Program-made: the position numbers and the translations under genes
Assembly: GCA_001872995.1 (NCBI GenBank)
Contig: MNXO01000023.1
Span: forward strand, 1-11,839
Direction of reading: 5' to 3'
Length of the DNA stretch: 11,839 bases
Source of the DNA: Bacteroidetes bacterium CG2_30_32_10
GTDB taxonomy: Bacteria > Bacteroidota > Bacteroidia > Bacteroidales > CG2-30-32-10
The notes under the pieces: model-generated
What the model was told of the DNA's origin: nothing
The model's input: only the letters and a program-made list of their open reading frames with translations
The model's database searches: none
Part shown: positions 5,302 to 11,839 of the stretch, piece after piece
Layout: every line of letters begins with the position of its first letter
Numbering within the stretch: the stretch's first letter is position 1

Positions 5302-7440
5302 ATGAAAGTATATCAAACCAAAGAAATAAGAAATATTGCATTAATAGGTGGTGCAAAATCTGGTAAAACAACAATGGCAGAATGTATGTTGTTTGAAGGA
5401 GGCATTATTAATAGAAGAGGTACTGTAGAAGACAAAAATACCATTTCTGATTATAGAGAAATTGAATTAGAACGTCAGAATTCTGTTTATTCAACTGTGT
5501 TATGTGCTGAAGTTTTTGATAAAAAAATTAATTTCATTGATGTTCCTGGTTTTGATGATTTTGTTGGTGAGTTATTAGCAGCGTTAAAAGTTACTGAAAC
5601 AGCCATAATGCTTGTAAATGCGCAAAATGGAGTAGAAGTTGGTACCGAAATTACTTGGAGACATACCAATAAATGCAATTTGCCTGTTATTTTTGCTATT
5701 AATCAATTGGAACACGAAAAAGCAAATTTTGACGAAACTATCAGACAGATGAAAAGTTTGTTTGGTGAAAAAGTTACTATTATCCAATATCCTGTTAATA
5801 TAGGTCATGATTTCAATACAGTTATTGATGTTTTGAAAATGAAAATGCTTAAATTCCCAACAGGTGGAGGAAAAGCAGAGGTATTAGATATTCCTGAAAG
5901 CGAAAAGACAAAAGCTGAAGAATTAAAAGGAAAATTAATTGAAGCTGCAGCAGAAGGTGATGAAAGTTTAATGGAAGTATTCTTTGAAAAAGGAACTTTA
6001 ACGGAAGAAGAATTATTAAAAGGTTTAAAAAAAGGCATAATATCCAGAGGTTTGTTCCCAATTCTTTGTACTTGTTCAAAACATAATATGGGCGTATCTA
6101 ATTTATTAGAGTTTGTTTGCAATAACGCTCCGTCTCCAGCTGATGTTCTACCTCCTAAGAGTACTGAAGGAAATGATATTATTTCCGATGAAAAAGGCAC
6201 TACAATTGCTTTTGTTTTTAAAACATCCATAGAACCTCATATAGGACAAGTTTCTTATTTTAAAATGCTTTCTGGTGTTTTAACAGAAGGTATTGATATG
6301 GTTAATTCAAAAACCAATTCTAAAGAAAGATTAACTCAATTTTTTGTTACCTTAGGTAAAAATAGAACTAAAATCGAAAAAGTTGTTGCTGGAGATATTG
6401 CTTCTACAATAAAACTTAAAGATACACATACTAACAATACCCTATTATTACCTAAAGATCAATCTGGTCTTATGGTAGAACCTATTAAATATCCAGAACC
6501 AAAATTTAGAACGGCAGTAAAAGCTAAAAATGCAGCAGATGATGAAAAATTAATTACTATTTTCCGCGAAATACACGAAATAGATCCAACCATTATCTAT
6601 GAACAATCAAAAGAATTAAAGCAAATCATATTGCAAGGACAAGGAGAGCTTCATCTAAATATAGTAAAATGGATTGTAGAAAATCTTCAGAAAATTGAAA
6701 TAGAATATTTTGCTCCCAAAATTCCTTATCGCGAAACTATTACTAAAAATGCCAAAGCAATGTATCGCCACAAAAAACAATCGGGTGGTGCTGGTCAGTT
6801 TGGTGAAGTTCATATACTTATTGAACCTTATTTTGTCGGAAAAACGGATCAAACAGAATTTCCAATTAGAGGACGCGAAGAACATAAGCTACCTTGGGGT
6901 GGAAGTTTGTTTTTTCACAACTGTATTGTAGGCGGTGCTATTGATGCACGTTTTTTACCTGCTATATTAAAGGGTATTATGGAAAAAATAGAAGAAGGAC
7001 CTCTTACTGGTTCTTATGCCAGAGACATTATTGTTAATGTTTATGATGGGAAAATGCACCCAGTAGATTCTAATGAAATTTCTTTCCGTTTGGCAGGTCG
7101 TCATGCATTTAGAGAAGCTTTTAAAAATGCTGGTCCTAAAATCCTTGAACCTATTTATGATGTGGAAGTGATTGTTCCTGATGAAAAAATGGGTGATGTA
7201 ATTACCGATTTACAAGGTAGGAGAGGGGTGATGATGGGCATGGATAGCGAAGGTAACTATAAAAAGATTATTGCTAAAGTTCCATTGGCTGAAATGAACC
7301 GTTATTCAACTTCATTAAGTTCAATAACTAGCGGTAGAGCAACTTATGGACTTAAATTTGCTGAATACCAACAGGTGCCCCCTGATATTCAGACTCAATT
7401 GTTGAAAGATTACGAAGCTCAAGAAAAAGAAGAAGAATAG
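5302..7440 (+). CDS. EF-G2-type elongation factor G paralog with degenerate GTPase motifs
   Basis: A 712-residue protein with the full five-domain EF-G layout: G domain (about 1-285), domain II (300-395), III (400-475), IV (475-600; HKKQSGGAGQFGEV at 490-503) and V (610-690; RRGVMMGMDSEG and VPLAEMNRYST). The P-loop GGAKSGKT (16-23) is intact. The other nucleotide motifs are altered. The G3 motif DTPGH of EF-G is DVPGF (80-84), so Phe84 replaces the catalytic His. G4 NKxD is NQLE (134-137). The switch I GIT segment is replaced by NSVYS (60-64). This pattern fits the Bacteroidota EF-G2 class. From memory, the Bacteroides thetaiotaomicron member supports translation without GTP hydrolysis under carbon limitation and is needed for gut colonisation. 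That this copy behaves alike is inference. The gene is monocistronic with its own terminator and no rpsL/rpsG/tuf neighbours, as expected for a paralog rather than the main fusA. Confidence 0.87.
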   Translation: MKVYQTKEIRNIALIGGAKSGKTTMAECMLFEGGIINRRGTVEDKNTISDYREIELERQNSVYSTVLCAEVFDKKINFIDVPGFDDFVGELLAALKVTETAIMLVNAQNGVEVGTEITWRHTNKCNLPVIFAINQLEHEKANFDETIRQMKSLFGEKVTIIQYPVNIGHDFNTVIDVLKMKMLKFPTGGGKAEVLDIPESEKTKAEELKGKLIEAAAEGDESLMEVFFEKGTLTEEELLKGLKKGIISRGLFPILCTCSKHNMGVSNLLEFVCNNAPSPADVLPPKSTEGNDIISDEKGTTIAFVFKTSIEPHIGQVSYFKMLSGVLTEGIDMVNSKTNSKERLTQFFVTLGKNRTKIEKVVAGDIASTIKLKDTHTNNTLLLPKDQSGLMVEPIKYPEPKFRTAVKAKNAADDEKLITIFREIHEIDPTIIYEQSKELKQIILQGQGELHLNIVKWIVENLQKIEIEYFAPKIPYRETITKNAKAMYRHKKQSGGAGQFGEVHILIEPYFVGKTDQTEFPIRGREEHKLPWGGSLFFHNCIVGGAIDARFLPAILKGIMEKIEEGPLTGSYARDIIVNVYDGKMHPVDSNEISFRLAGRHAFREAFKNAGPKILEPIYDVEVIVPDEKMGDVITDLQGRRGVMMGMDSEGNYKKIIAKVPLAEMNRYSTSLSSITSGRATYGLKFAEYQQVPPDIQTQLLKDYEAQEKEEE

Positions 7441-7450
7441 TTTTAAATAT

Positions 7451-7479
7451 AAAGCCCGCAAAAACTTGCGGGCTTTTTT
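7451..7479 (+). terminator. Rho-independent terminator after the EF-G paralog
   Basis: A perfect 11-bp stem (7451-7461 and 7466-7476, core AGCCCGC/GCGGGCT) with a 4-nt AAAC loop is followed by a T-run ending at 7479. It starts 10 nt after the EF-G stop and is the most GC-rich patch in its surroundings. hemW starts only 18 nt beyond the T-run. Confidence 0.92.
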
Positions 7480-7497
7480 ATATCTATATTTAGCTGA

Positions 7498-8640
7498 ATG
7501 AACGGTATCTATATTCATATTCCCTTTTGCAGGAGGGCTTGTAATTATTGTAATTTTCATTTTTCTGTTTCCACTAGAAACAAAAACGACTATATTGCCG
7601 CTATCCTCAAAGAAATTGAATCACAAAAGAATTATTTTAATAAGGATAATCATCAAGAAAAAACAATTATTGACACTGTTTATTTTGGAGGAGGCACACC
7701 CTCTTTGCTTTTGGCAGAAGAGATTTCTCAAATAGTTACTGTATTAAACTTATATTTTGAAATTAAAAGCAATGCAGAGATTAGCCTTGAAGCAAACCCC
7801 GAAGATTTAACAAAAGAAAAATTGCGAGAGTTTAAACAAATTGGCATCAACAGATTAAGCATTGGAGTTCAGTCTTTTTTTGATGAGGATTTGCAATTTC
7901 TTAATCGTCCACATAATGCACAAAAGGCAATTAATTCTATTATCGAAAGCAAAGAAGTTGGATTTAATAATATAAGTATCGATTTAATATATACTATACC
8001 TTCATTAACAAATGGAAACTGGCTCAGAAATCTGGAAATTGCTTTTGAAAATAAGATACCACATATATCACTATATTCTTTGACGGTTGAACCAAAAACT
8101 CCCTTGGCGCATTATATTGCAAAAGGCAAATGTAAAGCCATTGATGAGCTAAAGAGCAACGAACAATATCAGATTGCCATGCAAGCAATGGAAAAAAATG
8201 AATACATTCATTACGAAATATCTAATTTTTGCAAAAAAGGCTATTATTCCATCCATAATTCTAATTATTGGAAAAATCAAAGCTATTTAGGACTTGGTCC
8301 ATCTGCTCATTCATACAATGGAATTTCCAGACAATGGAATATTGCTAACACTACTGAATATATTAAAAAGCTCTTATTAGGGGAAACAGCTTATACAGAA
8401 GAAATTCTTACCATAACACAGCATTACAATGAATACATTTTAACGACTTTGAGAACAATATGGGGAAGCGATTTGGATGTTATTAAAAATACTTTCGGAA
8501 CAGCATATTTCAATCATTGTACAAAAATTGCAACGAAATATGTGCAAGAAGGGAAAATTGTAATTAATAACAATTGCATTTATTTAACAAATACGGGTAA
8601 ACTTTTTGCTGATTTGATAAGTATGGAAATGTTTTGTTAA
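7498..8640 (+). CDS. hemW: HemW, radical SAM heme chaperone (HemN-like)
   Basis: A 380-residue radical SAM protein. The opening IYIHIPF leads into CRRACNYCNF (residues 11-20), whose Cys11, Cys15 and Cys18 form the CxxxCxxC site for the [4Fe-4S] cluster. The fourth cysteine that true HemN carries two residues later is Phe20 here, which marks the protein as HemW, a heme-binding protein thought to deliver heme to respiratory enzymes, rather than a coproporphyrinogen III dehydrogenase. Further family blocks are GGGTPS (64-69), NPEDLT (100-105), GVQSF (123-127), the GLGPSAHSY block (near 266-274) and a C-terminal HemN_C-like region. The start is fixed: the codon just before the ATG (7495-7497) is an in-frame TGA. 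There is no Shine-Dalgarno sequence, and the leader is very short because the EF-G terminator ends at 7479. No clear plus-strand terminator follows. Confidence 0.92.
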   Translation: MNGIYIHIPFCRRACNYCNFHFSVSTRNKNDYIAAILKEIESQKNYFNKDNHQEKTIIDTVYFGGGTPSLLLAEEISQIVTVLNLYFEIKSNAEISLEANPEDLTKEKLREFKQIGINRLSIGVQSFFDEDLQFLNRPHNAQKAINSIIESKEVGFNNISIDLIYTIPSLTNGNWLRNLEIAFENKIPHISLYSLTVEPKTPLAHYIAKGKCKAIDELKSNEQYQIAMQAMEKNEYIHYEISNFCKKGYYSIHNSNYWKNQSYLGLGPSAHSYNGISRQWNIANTTEYIKKLLLGETAYTEEILTITQHYNEYILTTLRTIWGSDLDVIKNTFGTAYFNHCTKIATKYVQEGKIVINNNCIYLTNTGKLFADLISMEMFC

Positions 8641-8746
8641 AAATCTTTGTTAGCGTGTTCATTTAAAAAAGTTGGATTAAATCTATGAATAAAAATAGGT
8701 ATTAATACAATTCAAAATTTTACTTTTATTGAGCGTAGTTATAAAT

Positions 8747-8786
8747 AATAAAAAGAGGTTTTCCCTTTTCAAAAGGAAAAACCTCT
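8747..8786 (-). terminator. Rho-independent terminator of the pnt operon
   Basis: Arms 8754-8769 and 8771-8786 form a 16-bp stem. In minus-strand RNA the one non-Watson-Crick position is a G-U wobble; in plus-strand RNA it would be a C-A mismatch. Read on the minus strand the stem is followed by TTTTTATTAT, whereas the plus strand has no T-run. Both facts assign it to pntB, whose stop lies 31 nt before it. The rest of 8641-8817 holds nothing recognisable. Confidence 0.88.
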
Positions 8787-8817
8787 AAGAACTTATATAT
8801 AAATCAATTATAAAAAA

Positions 8818-10251
8818 TTAAATTGATTTAATTTCTGCAATTAGTTTCTGCAAAGTAGCTTTTGCATCGCCAAAAAGCATTCTGTTTTTTGCATGATAGA
8901 ATAAATTATTTTCAATGGCTGCATAACCTTTAGCCATTGAACGTTTCATAACGATTATATTTTTGGCATCCCAAGCTTTAATAACTGGCATTCCGAAAAT
9001 AGGGCTACTTGGGTCGGTCTCGGCTGCAGGGTTCACCACATCATTGGCACCAATCACAATTACCACATCAGTATTACTTATATCATTATTTACATCATCC
9101 ATTTCTACAAGTTTTTCGTAAGGAACATCAGCTTCGGCAAGTAATACATTCATATGACCAGGCATACGACCAGCAACAGGATGGATTCCATACTTTACTT
9201 CCACTCCTTTGCTTTCGAGAAGGTTGTCTAATTCATGGCATAAATGCTGTGCTTGTGCAACAGCCAAGCCATAACCAGGAATAATATATACCTTTTGGGA
9301 ATAACTTAATAAAATAGCTGCATCACTTAAACTGATTTCTTTCACATTTTTATCGCCCGATTGAACAGAACTCTCAGCATTACCGCCAAAAGCACCAATA
9401 ATTACATTCAATAAGGAACGATTCATGGCTTTGCACATTAAAATAGTAAGGATGGTTCCTGATGAACCCACTAAAATCCCTCCAGTGAGCATTGCCTGAT
9501 TGTTGTATAAGAATCCACCCATAGCAGCAGCTACTCCTGTAAAGGAATTTAACAAGGAAATAACCACCGGCATATCGGCACCACCAATTGGCATGACGAA
9601 AGTAACCCCATAGATAAGGGCAGCGATGGCAAACAAATATATAATCATGTTGTTACCTGCCACTGGTTGAAGAGTCATGATAAAAACGACTGCAATCAAA
9701 AGTAAAACCAAAAAACTAAGGTTGACAATACGCAAAATAGGACTTTTAAAATTACCAATGCGTCCATCAAGCTTTCCAAAAGCAATCATACTTCCTGCAA
9801 AGGAAACACCCCCAATCATCAAGGCTAACAATATTGCAATTGCTTCGCCATTAAACATATTAGTAGCACCAGCAGCGGCAAACATAGTTTGCATTTTGGG
9901 AAATTCCATCAATGAAATTAATGCAGCACAGGCGCCTCCCATTCCGTTGAAAATGGAAACCATTTGCGGCATAGCAGTCATCTTCACTTTTTTAGAGGAA
10001 TACCAACCAATAACAGAGCCGATAGCAATAGCAACAACAATCCATATTATATTGCCAATAGGTTGTCCATCTTTTTTATGAAATAGTATCGTAAATACGA
10101 TGGCAGCAATCATGCCTGCAGCTGCCCAAAGATTACCTGCTCTAGCCGTTTCTGGATGACTTAGCTTCTTTAAACCGAGAATAAAGAGTATTGAAGCAAA
10201 TAGATATGAAATTTCTAGTATGGAAATTTCTGTTGAAAAAATATGTTCCAT
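8818..10251 (-). CDS. pntB: NAD(P) transhydrogenase beta subunit (PntB)
   Basis: The membrane plus NADP(H)-binding subunit of proton-translocating transhydrogenase, which reduces NADP+ with NADH using proton entry. The 477 residues split into an N-terminal membrane domain II (about eight or nine hydrophobic segments, residues 10-290) and domain III (from about 318). Domain III shows the nucleotide site GYGLAVAQAQ (326-335), the conserved VAGRMPGHMNVLLAEADVPY stretch (359-378), GANDVVNP (401-408) and KRSMAKGYA (436-444). In the membrane part, LNSFTG (234-239) contains the Asn equivalent to E. coli beta-Asn222. The E. coli beta-His91 position appears to be Asn102 (FNGMGG). It is the last gene of the operon, 13 nt after pntAB. 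It is the only gene here with a strong Shine-Dalgarno sequence (see 10259-10264). Confidence 0.96.
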   Translation of the reverse strand: MEHIFSTEISILEISYLFASILFILGLKKLSHPETARAGNLWAAAGMIAAIVFTILFHKKDGQPIGNIIWIVVAIAIGSVIGWYSSKKVKMTAMPQMVSIFNGMGGACAALISLMEFPKMQTMFAAAGATNMFNGEAIAILLALMIGGVSFAGSMIAFGKLDGRIGNFKSPILRIVNLSFLVLLLIAVVFIMTLQPVAGNNMIIYLFAIAALIYGVTFVMPIGGADMPVVISLLNSFTGVAAAMGGFLYNNQAMLTGGILVGSSGTILTILMCKAMNRSLLNVIIGAFGGNAESSVQSGDKNVKEISLSDAAILLSYSQKVYIIPGYGLAVAQAQHLCHELDNLLESKGVEVKYGIHPVAGRMPGHMNVLLAEADVPYEKLVEMDDVNNDISNTDVVIVIGANDVVNPAAETDPSSPIFGMPVIKAWDAKNIIVMKRSMAKGYAAIENNLFYHAKNRMLFGDAKATLQKLIAEIKSI

Positions 10252-10258
10252 TTTTTAT

Positions 10259-10264
10259 CCTCCC
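10259..10264 (-). promoter_or_regulatory. Strong Shine-Dalgarno sequence (GGGAGG) before pntB
   Basis: Minus-strand reading is TAAGGGAGG, then 7 nt, then the ATG of pntB (10251). The purine run directly follows the stop codon of pntAB (TAA, 10267-10265). GGAGG is the exact complement of the anti-Shine-Dalgarno core, at ideal spacing. None of the other starts in the window has one. Confidence 0.8.
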
Positions 10265-10585
10265 TTATTTGTTATTTTTGTTAGTTTTCTTTTTCTTAAA
10301 CATTTCAAGCATTCTATCTGTCACAACAAAGCCGCCGACCACGTTAAGTGTTCCTAATATTACGGCAATAAACCCTAACACCAATGAGAGAGTATCCGTA
10401 GCATGACCCATTACGATGATAGCTCCTATAATAACTACCCCATGAATGGCATTGGAGCCAGACATTAAAGGGGTGTGTAATACCGCAGGAACGTGTGATA
10501 TCACTTCTATTCCAAGAAATATGGACAATATAATAATAAATATTGCCTCTTTATATTCTAAGAAAAATTTTAAAATTTCTTCCAT
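10265..10585 (-). CDS. pntAB: NAD(P) transhydrogenase alpha-2 subunit (PntAB, membrane part)
   Basis: A 106-residue membrane subunit carrying the part of domain II that forms the C-terminus of PntA in E. coli. Three hydrophobic helices are visible (about 13-31, 46-61 and 66-88). The family signature VPAVLHTPLMSGSNAIHGVV (32-51) lies between the first and second. NVVGGFVVTDRMLEMFKKKK (81-100) closes the third helix and the basic cytoplasmic tail. The protein pairs with PntAA and PntB, so the enzyme has the three-polypeptide form known from Rhodospirillum rubrum rather than the two-polypeptide E. coli form. It starts 12 nt after the pntAA stop; its own stop is followed at once by the pntB Shine-Dalgarno sequence. 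Confidence 0.93.
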   Translation of the reverse strand: MEEILKFFLEYKEAIFIIILSIFLGIEVISHVPAVLHTPLMSGSNAIHGVVIIGAIIVMGHATDTLSLVLGFIAVILGTLNVVGGFVVTDRMLEMFKKKKTNKNNK

Positions 10586-10597
10586 GTTTTATTTGTT

Positions 10598-11719
10598 TTA
10601 TTGATTAATAAATGATTTAATTCTTTCATGTACAATTTCTTTGTTAAAAGTAACAGCGGTGCCTTTAACAATATCATCTTCCCAATTTAGATTAAGCTCT
10701 CCTTCTTTGGTAATCATCAATTTTAAAAAGTTGATTACGTTTTTGCCAAACATTTTGCTGGCATCGGTTGGCATATCAACTGCAAAGAATGAGTTACCAA
10801 TTATTTTAACTCCATTATGAATAACAGTTTCATCATTTTTGGTTAATTCACAATTTCCACCTGTTGAAGCAGCAATATCTATAATAACAGAACCTGGTTT
10901 CATTGCATCAACTGTAGATTTATTAATTAGTATGGGTGCTTTTTTACCTGGAATTTGAGCGGTACAAATAATAACGTCTGATTTTATAGCATGATCGTGT
11001 ATTGCTTGAGCTTGTCGTTGTTTAAACTCATCTGTTTGCTCAACAGCATAACCTCCGGCAGCTTTATCATCAACAGCACCTTCTACATCAACGAATTTTC
11101 CACCTAATCCTACAACCTGTTCTTTAACTGCTGCTCGAACGTCAAAGACTTCTACTACAGCACCTAATTTCCTTGAAGTAGCTAATGCTTGCAAACCTGC
11201 AACACCAGCTCCCATTATTAAAACTTTTGCAGGAGTTATAGTTCCAGCTGCTGTCATAAACATTGGAAAAAATTTGGGCAAAGTATTTGCAGCCGTTAGA
11301 ACGGATTTGTAACCAGCTACCGTTGCCATAGAAGACAAAATATCCATTGCTTGAGCTCGAGAAGTTCTCGGAATAACATCGAGACTAAAGCTGGTAATGT
11401 TTTTAGTAGCCAATTCTTTTATAAGCCCAACATTGAAATAAGGATTGAGAACAGCAAGTAATACCTGACCTTCTTTAAATTTAGCAAGGTCTTCCTTTTC
11501 GGGAATGTTAATTTTTATCAAAAGCTGCGATTTGCTAATAACATTGTCTCTTGTCTCTATTTCTGCCCCTGCTTTAATATAATCATTGTCAAAAGCAAAA
11601 GCCCCATCTCCTGCTCCTTTTTCAACAATCACTTTAGCTTTTAGACCAATCAGAGTAGCAACACTTTCGGGCAAAAGAGCTACTCTTTTTTCATTTTCTT
11701 TTAGAAGTCCAATAATCAT
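10598..11719 (-). CDS. pntAA: NAD(P) transhydrogenase alpha-1 subunit (PntAA, NAD(H)-binding)
   Basis: The soluble, cytoplasmic domain I that binds NAD(H), 373 residues, about the length of the R. rubrum subunit. It belongs to the alanine dehydrogenase/PNT fold: an N-terminal part starting IGLLKENEKRVALLPE (residues 3-18), then a Rossmann domain with the dinucleotide motif GAGVAG (170-175) and the acidic Asp193 in FDVR. The RQD loop that contacts domain III is present, with Arg118, Gln123 and Asp126 at the same spacing as Arg127, Gln132 and Asp135 of R. rubrum. The mobile-loop segment GGYAVEQTDEF (222-232) also fits. Alanine dehydrogenase is excluded by the RQD loop and by the pntAB/pntB neighbours. 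It is the first gene of the operon, with an A-rich leader and no Shine-Dalgarno sequence. Confidence 0.95.
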   Translation of the reverse strand: MIIGLLKENEKRVALLPESVATLIGLKAKVIVEKGAGDGAFAFDNDYIKAGAEIETRDNVISKSQLLIKINIPEKEDLAKFKEGQVLLAVLNPYFNVGLIKELATKNITSFSLDVIPRTSRAQAMDILSSMATVAGYKSVLTAANTLPKFFPMFMTAAGTITPAKVLIMGAGVAGLQALATSRKLGAVVEVFDVRAAVKEQVVGLGGKFVDVEGAVDDKAAGGYAVEQTDEFKQRQAQAIHDHAIKSDVIICTAQIPGKKAPILINKSTVDAMKPGSVIIDIAASTGGNCELTKNDETVIHNGVKIIGNSFFAVDMPTDASKMFGKNVINFLKLMITKEGELNLNWEDDIVKGTAVTFNKEIVHERIKSFINQ

Positions 11720-11762
11720 CGTTTTTAAGTTTAATTAGTTTAATTATTAAAAGTAATTTGTA

Positions 11763-11793
11763 CAAATAAATTTATTATCAAATAATAATACAA
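11763..11793 (-). promoter_or_regulatory. Candidate promoter of the pnt operon (TTG-N20-TTTATTTG)
   Basis: On the minus strand TTG (11793-11791) is followed after 20 nt by TTTATTTG (11770-11763), which matches TAnnTTTG except at the second base. Transcription would start near 11757, about 38 nt before the pntAA start. The surrounding 11720-11839 is almost entirely A/T and holds no gene, so chance matches are likely and the call is tentative. Confidence 0.33.
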
Positions 11794-11839
11794 TTTTAAA
11801 TTTGAACGAAAAGTAAATAAAATATTAAAATTATTTTCA

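Noticed and set aside
5805..6230. Minus-strand 141-residue open frame opposite the EF-G paralog
   Set aside because: It is a shadow frame inside a clearly coding gene; the Ser/Phe/Leu-rich translation is what the antisense of Lys/Glu/Gly-rich codons gives.
5302..7440. Possibility that the EF-G-like gene is a TetM-type ribosomal protection resistance gene
   Set aside because: Ribosomal protection proteins keep canonical GTPase motifs. This protein has DVPGF and NQLE and an EF-G-type domain V, and no mobile element is nearby.
7498..8640. Annotation as HemN (oxygen-independent coproporphyrinogen III dehydrogenase)
   Set aside because: The cluster motif is CxxxCxxC followed by N-F rather than the CxxxCxxCxC of true HemN, and the N-terminus begins directly at IYIHIPFC as in HemW.
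8641..8753. Search for a small RNA or a plus-strand terminator after hemW
   Set aside because: No GC-containing hairpin with a T-run was found on the plus strand; the only hairpin (8754-8786) has its T-run and its wobble pair on the minus strand.
9009..9284. Plus-strand 91-residue His/Gln/Ser-rich frame that might look like a small protein
   Set aside because: It is antisense to PntB domain III (GANDVVNP to GYGLAVAQ), and its composition is an artefact of the complementary strand.
9677..10081. Plus-strand 134-residue open frame opposite pntB
   Set aside because: It lies wholly antisense to the well-conserved membrane domain of pntB, its translation is low-complexity and matches no family, and it has no promoter or start signal.
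10598..11719. Annotation as alanine dehydrogenase
   Set aside because: The fold is shared, but the RQD loop (Arg118, Gln123, Asp126) and the downstream pntAB and pntB identify the transhydrogenase alpha-1 subunit.

Overview
The window reads as a piece of an AT-rich Bacteroidota chromosome. The evidence is the gene content (a split pntAA-pntAB-pntB transhydrogenase, a HemW with the family's CNYCNF cluster motif, an EF-G2-type paralog) and the expression signals. Several intergenic regions carry TAnnTTTG -7 boxes of the Bacteroidota type, and all but one of the start codons lack a Shine-Dalgarno sequence and sit behind A/T-rich leaders. No tRNA, rRNA, insertion sequence, CRISPR array or phage gene was seen. 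No gene-free stretch exceeds 300 bases.

Layout. (1) The 5' end of a membrane TPR/glycosyltransferase-type gene leaves the left edge on the minus strand (1-183). (2) A plus-strand operon runs divergently from it: ruvX, def and a TPR lipoprotein (306-1870), closed by a strong terminator at 1905-1945. (3) A 701-residue GT39/ArnT-like membrane glycosyltransferase with a C-terminal beta-rich domain converges on that terminator (1947-4052, minus). (4) Divergent from it is a bacterial deoxyhypusine-synthase homologue (4172-5146, plus). (5) Next is an EF-G paralog with degenerate GTPase motifs (5302-7440, plus), closed by a GC-rich terminator. (6) hemW starts only 18 nt after that terminator (7498-8640, plus). 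(7) On the minus strand the three-gene proton-translocating transhydrogenase operon pntAA-pntAB-pntB fills 11719-8818 and ends in a terminator at 8747-8786.

Functionally the window mixes housekeeping (RuvX, deformylase, HemW), energy and redox balance (PntAA/AB/B makes NADPH from NADH using the proton gradient), probable polyamine metabolism (DHS-like protein, likely a homospermidine-synthase-type enzyme), surface glycosylation or lipid-linked sugar transfer (two membrane proteins), and an auxiliary translation factor. Neighbouring units look independently transcribed. Two real operons are visible: ruvX-def-lipoprotein and pntAA-pntAB-pntB.

I did not find a clear novel multi-gene system. The items most worth a second look are the EF-G paralog with Phe in place of the catalytic His and NQLE in place of NKxD, the bacterial DHS homologue that keeps the catalytic Lys but lacks the eukaryotic/archaeal KHH segment, and the single strong Shine-Dalgarno sequence, placed in front of pntB.
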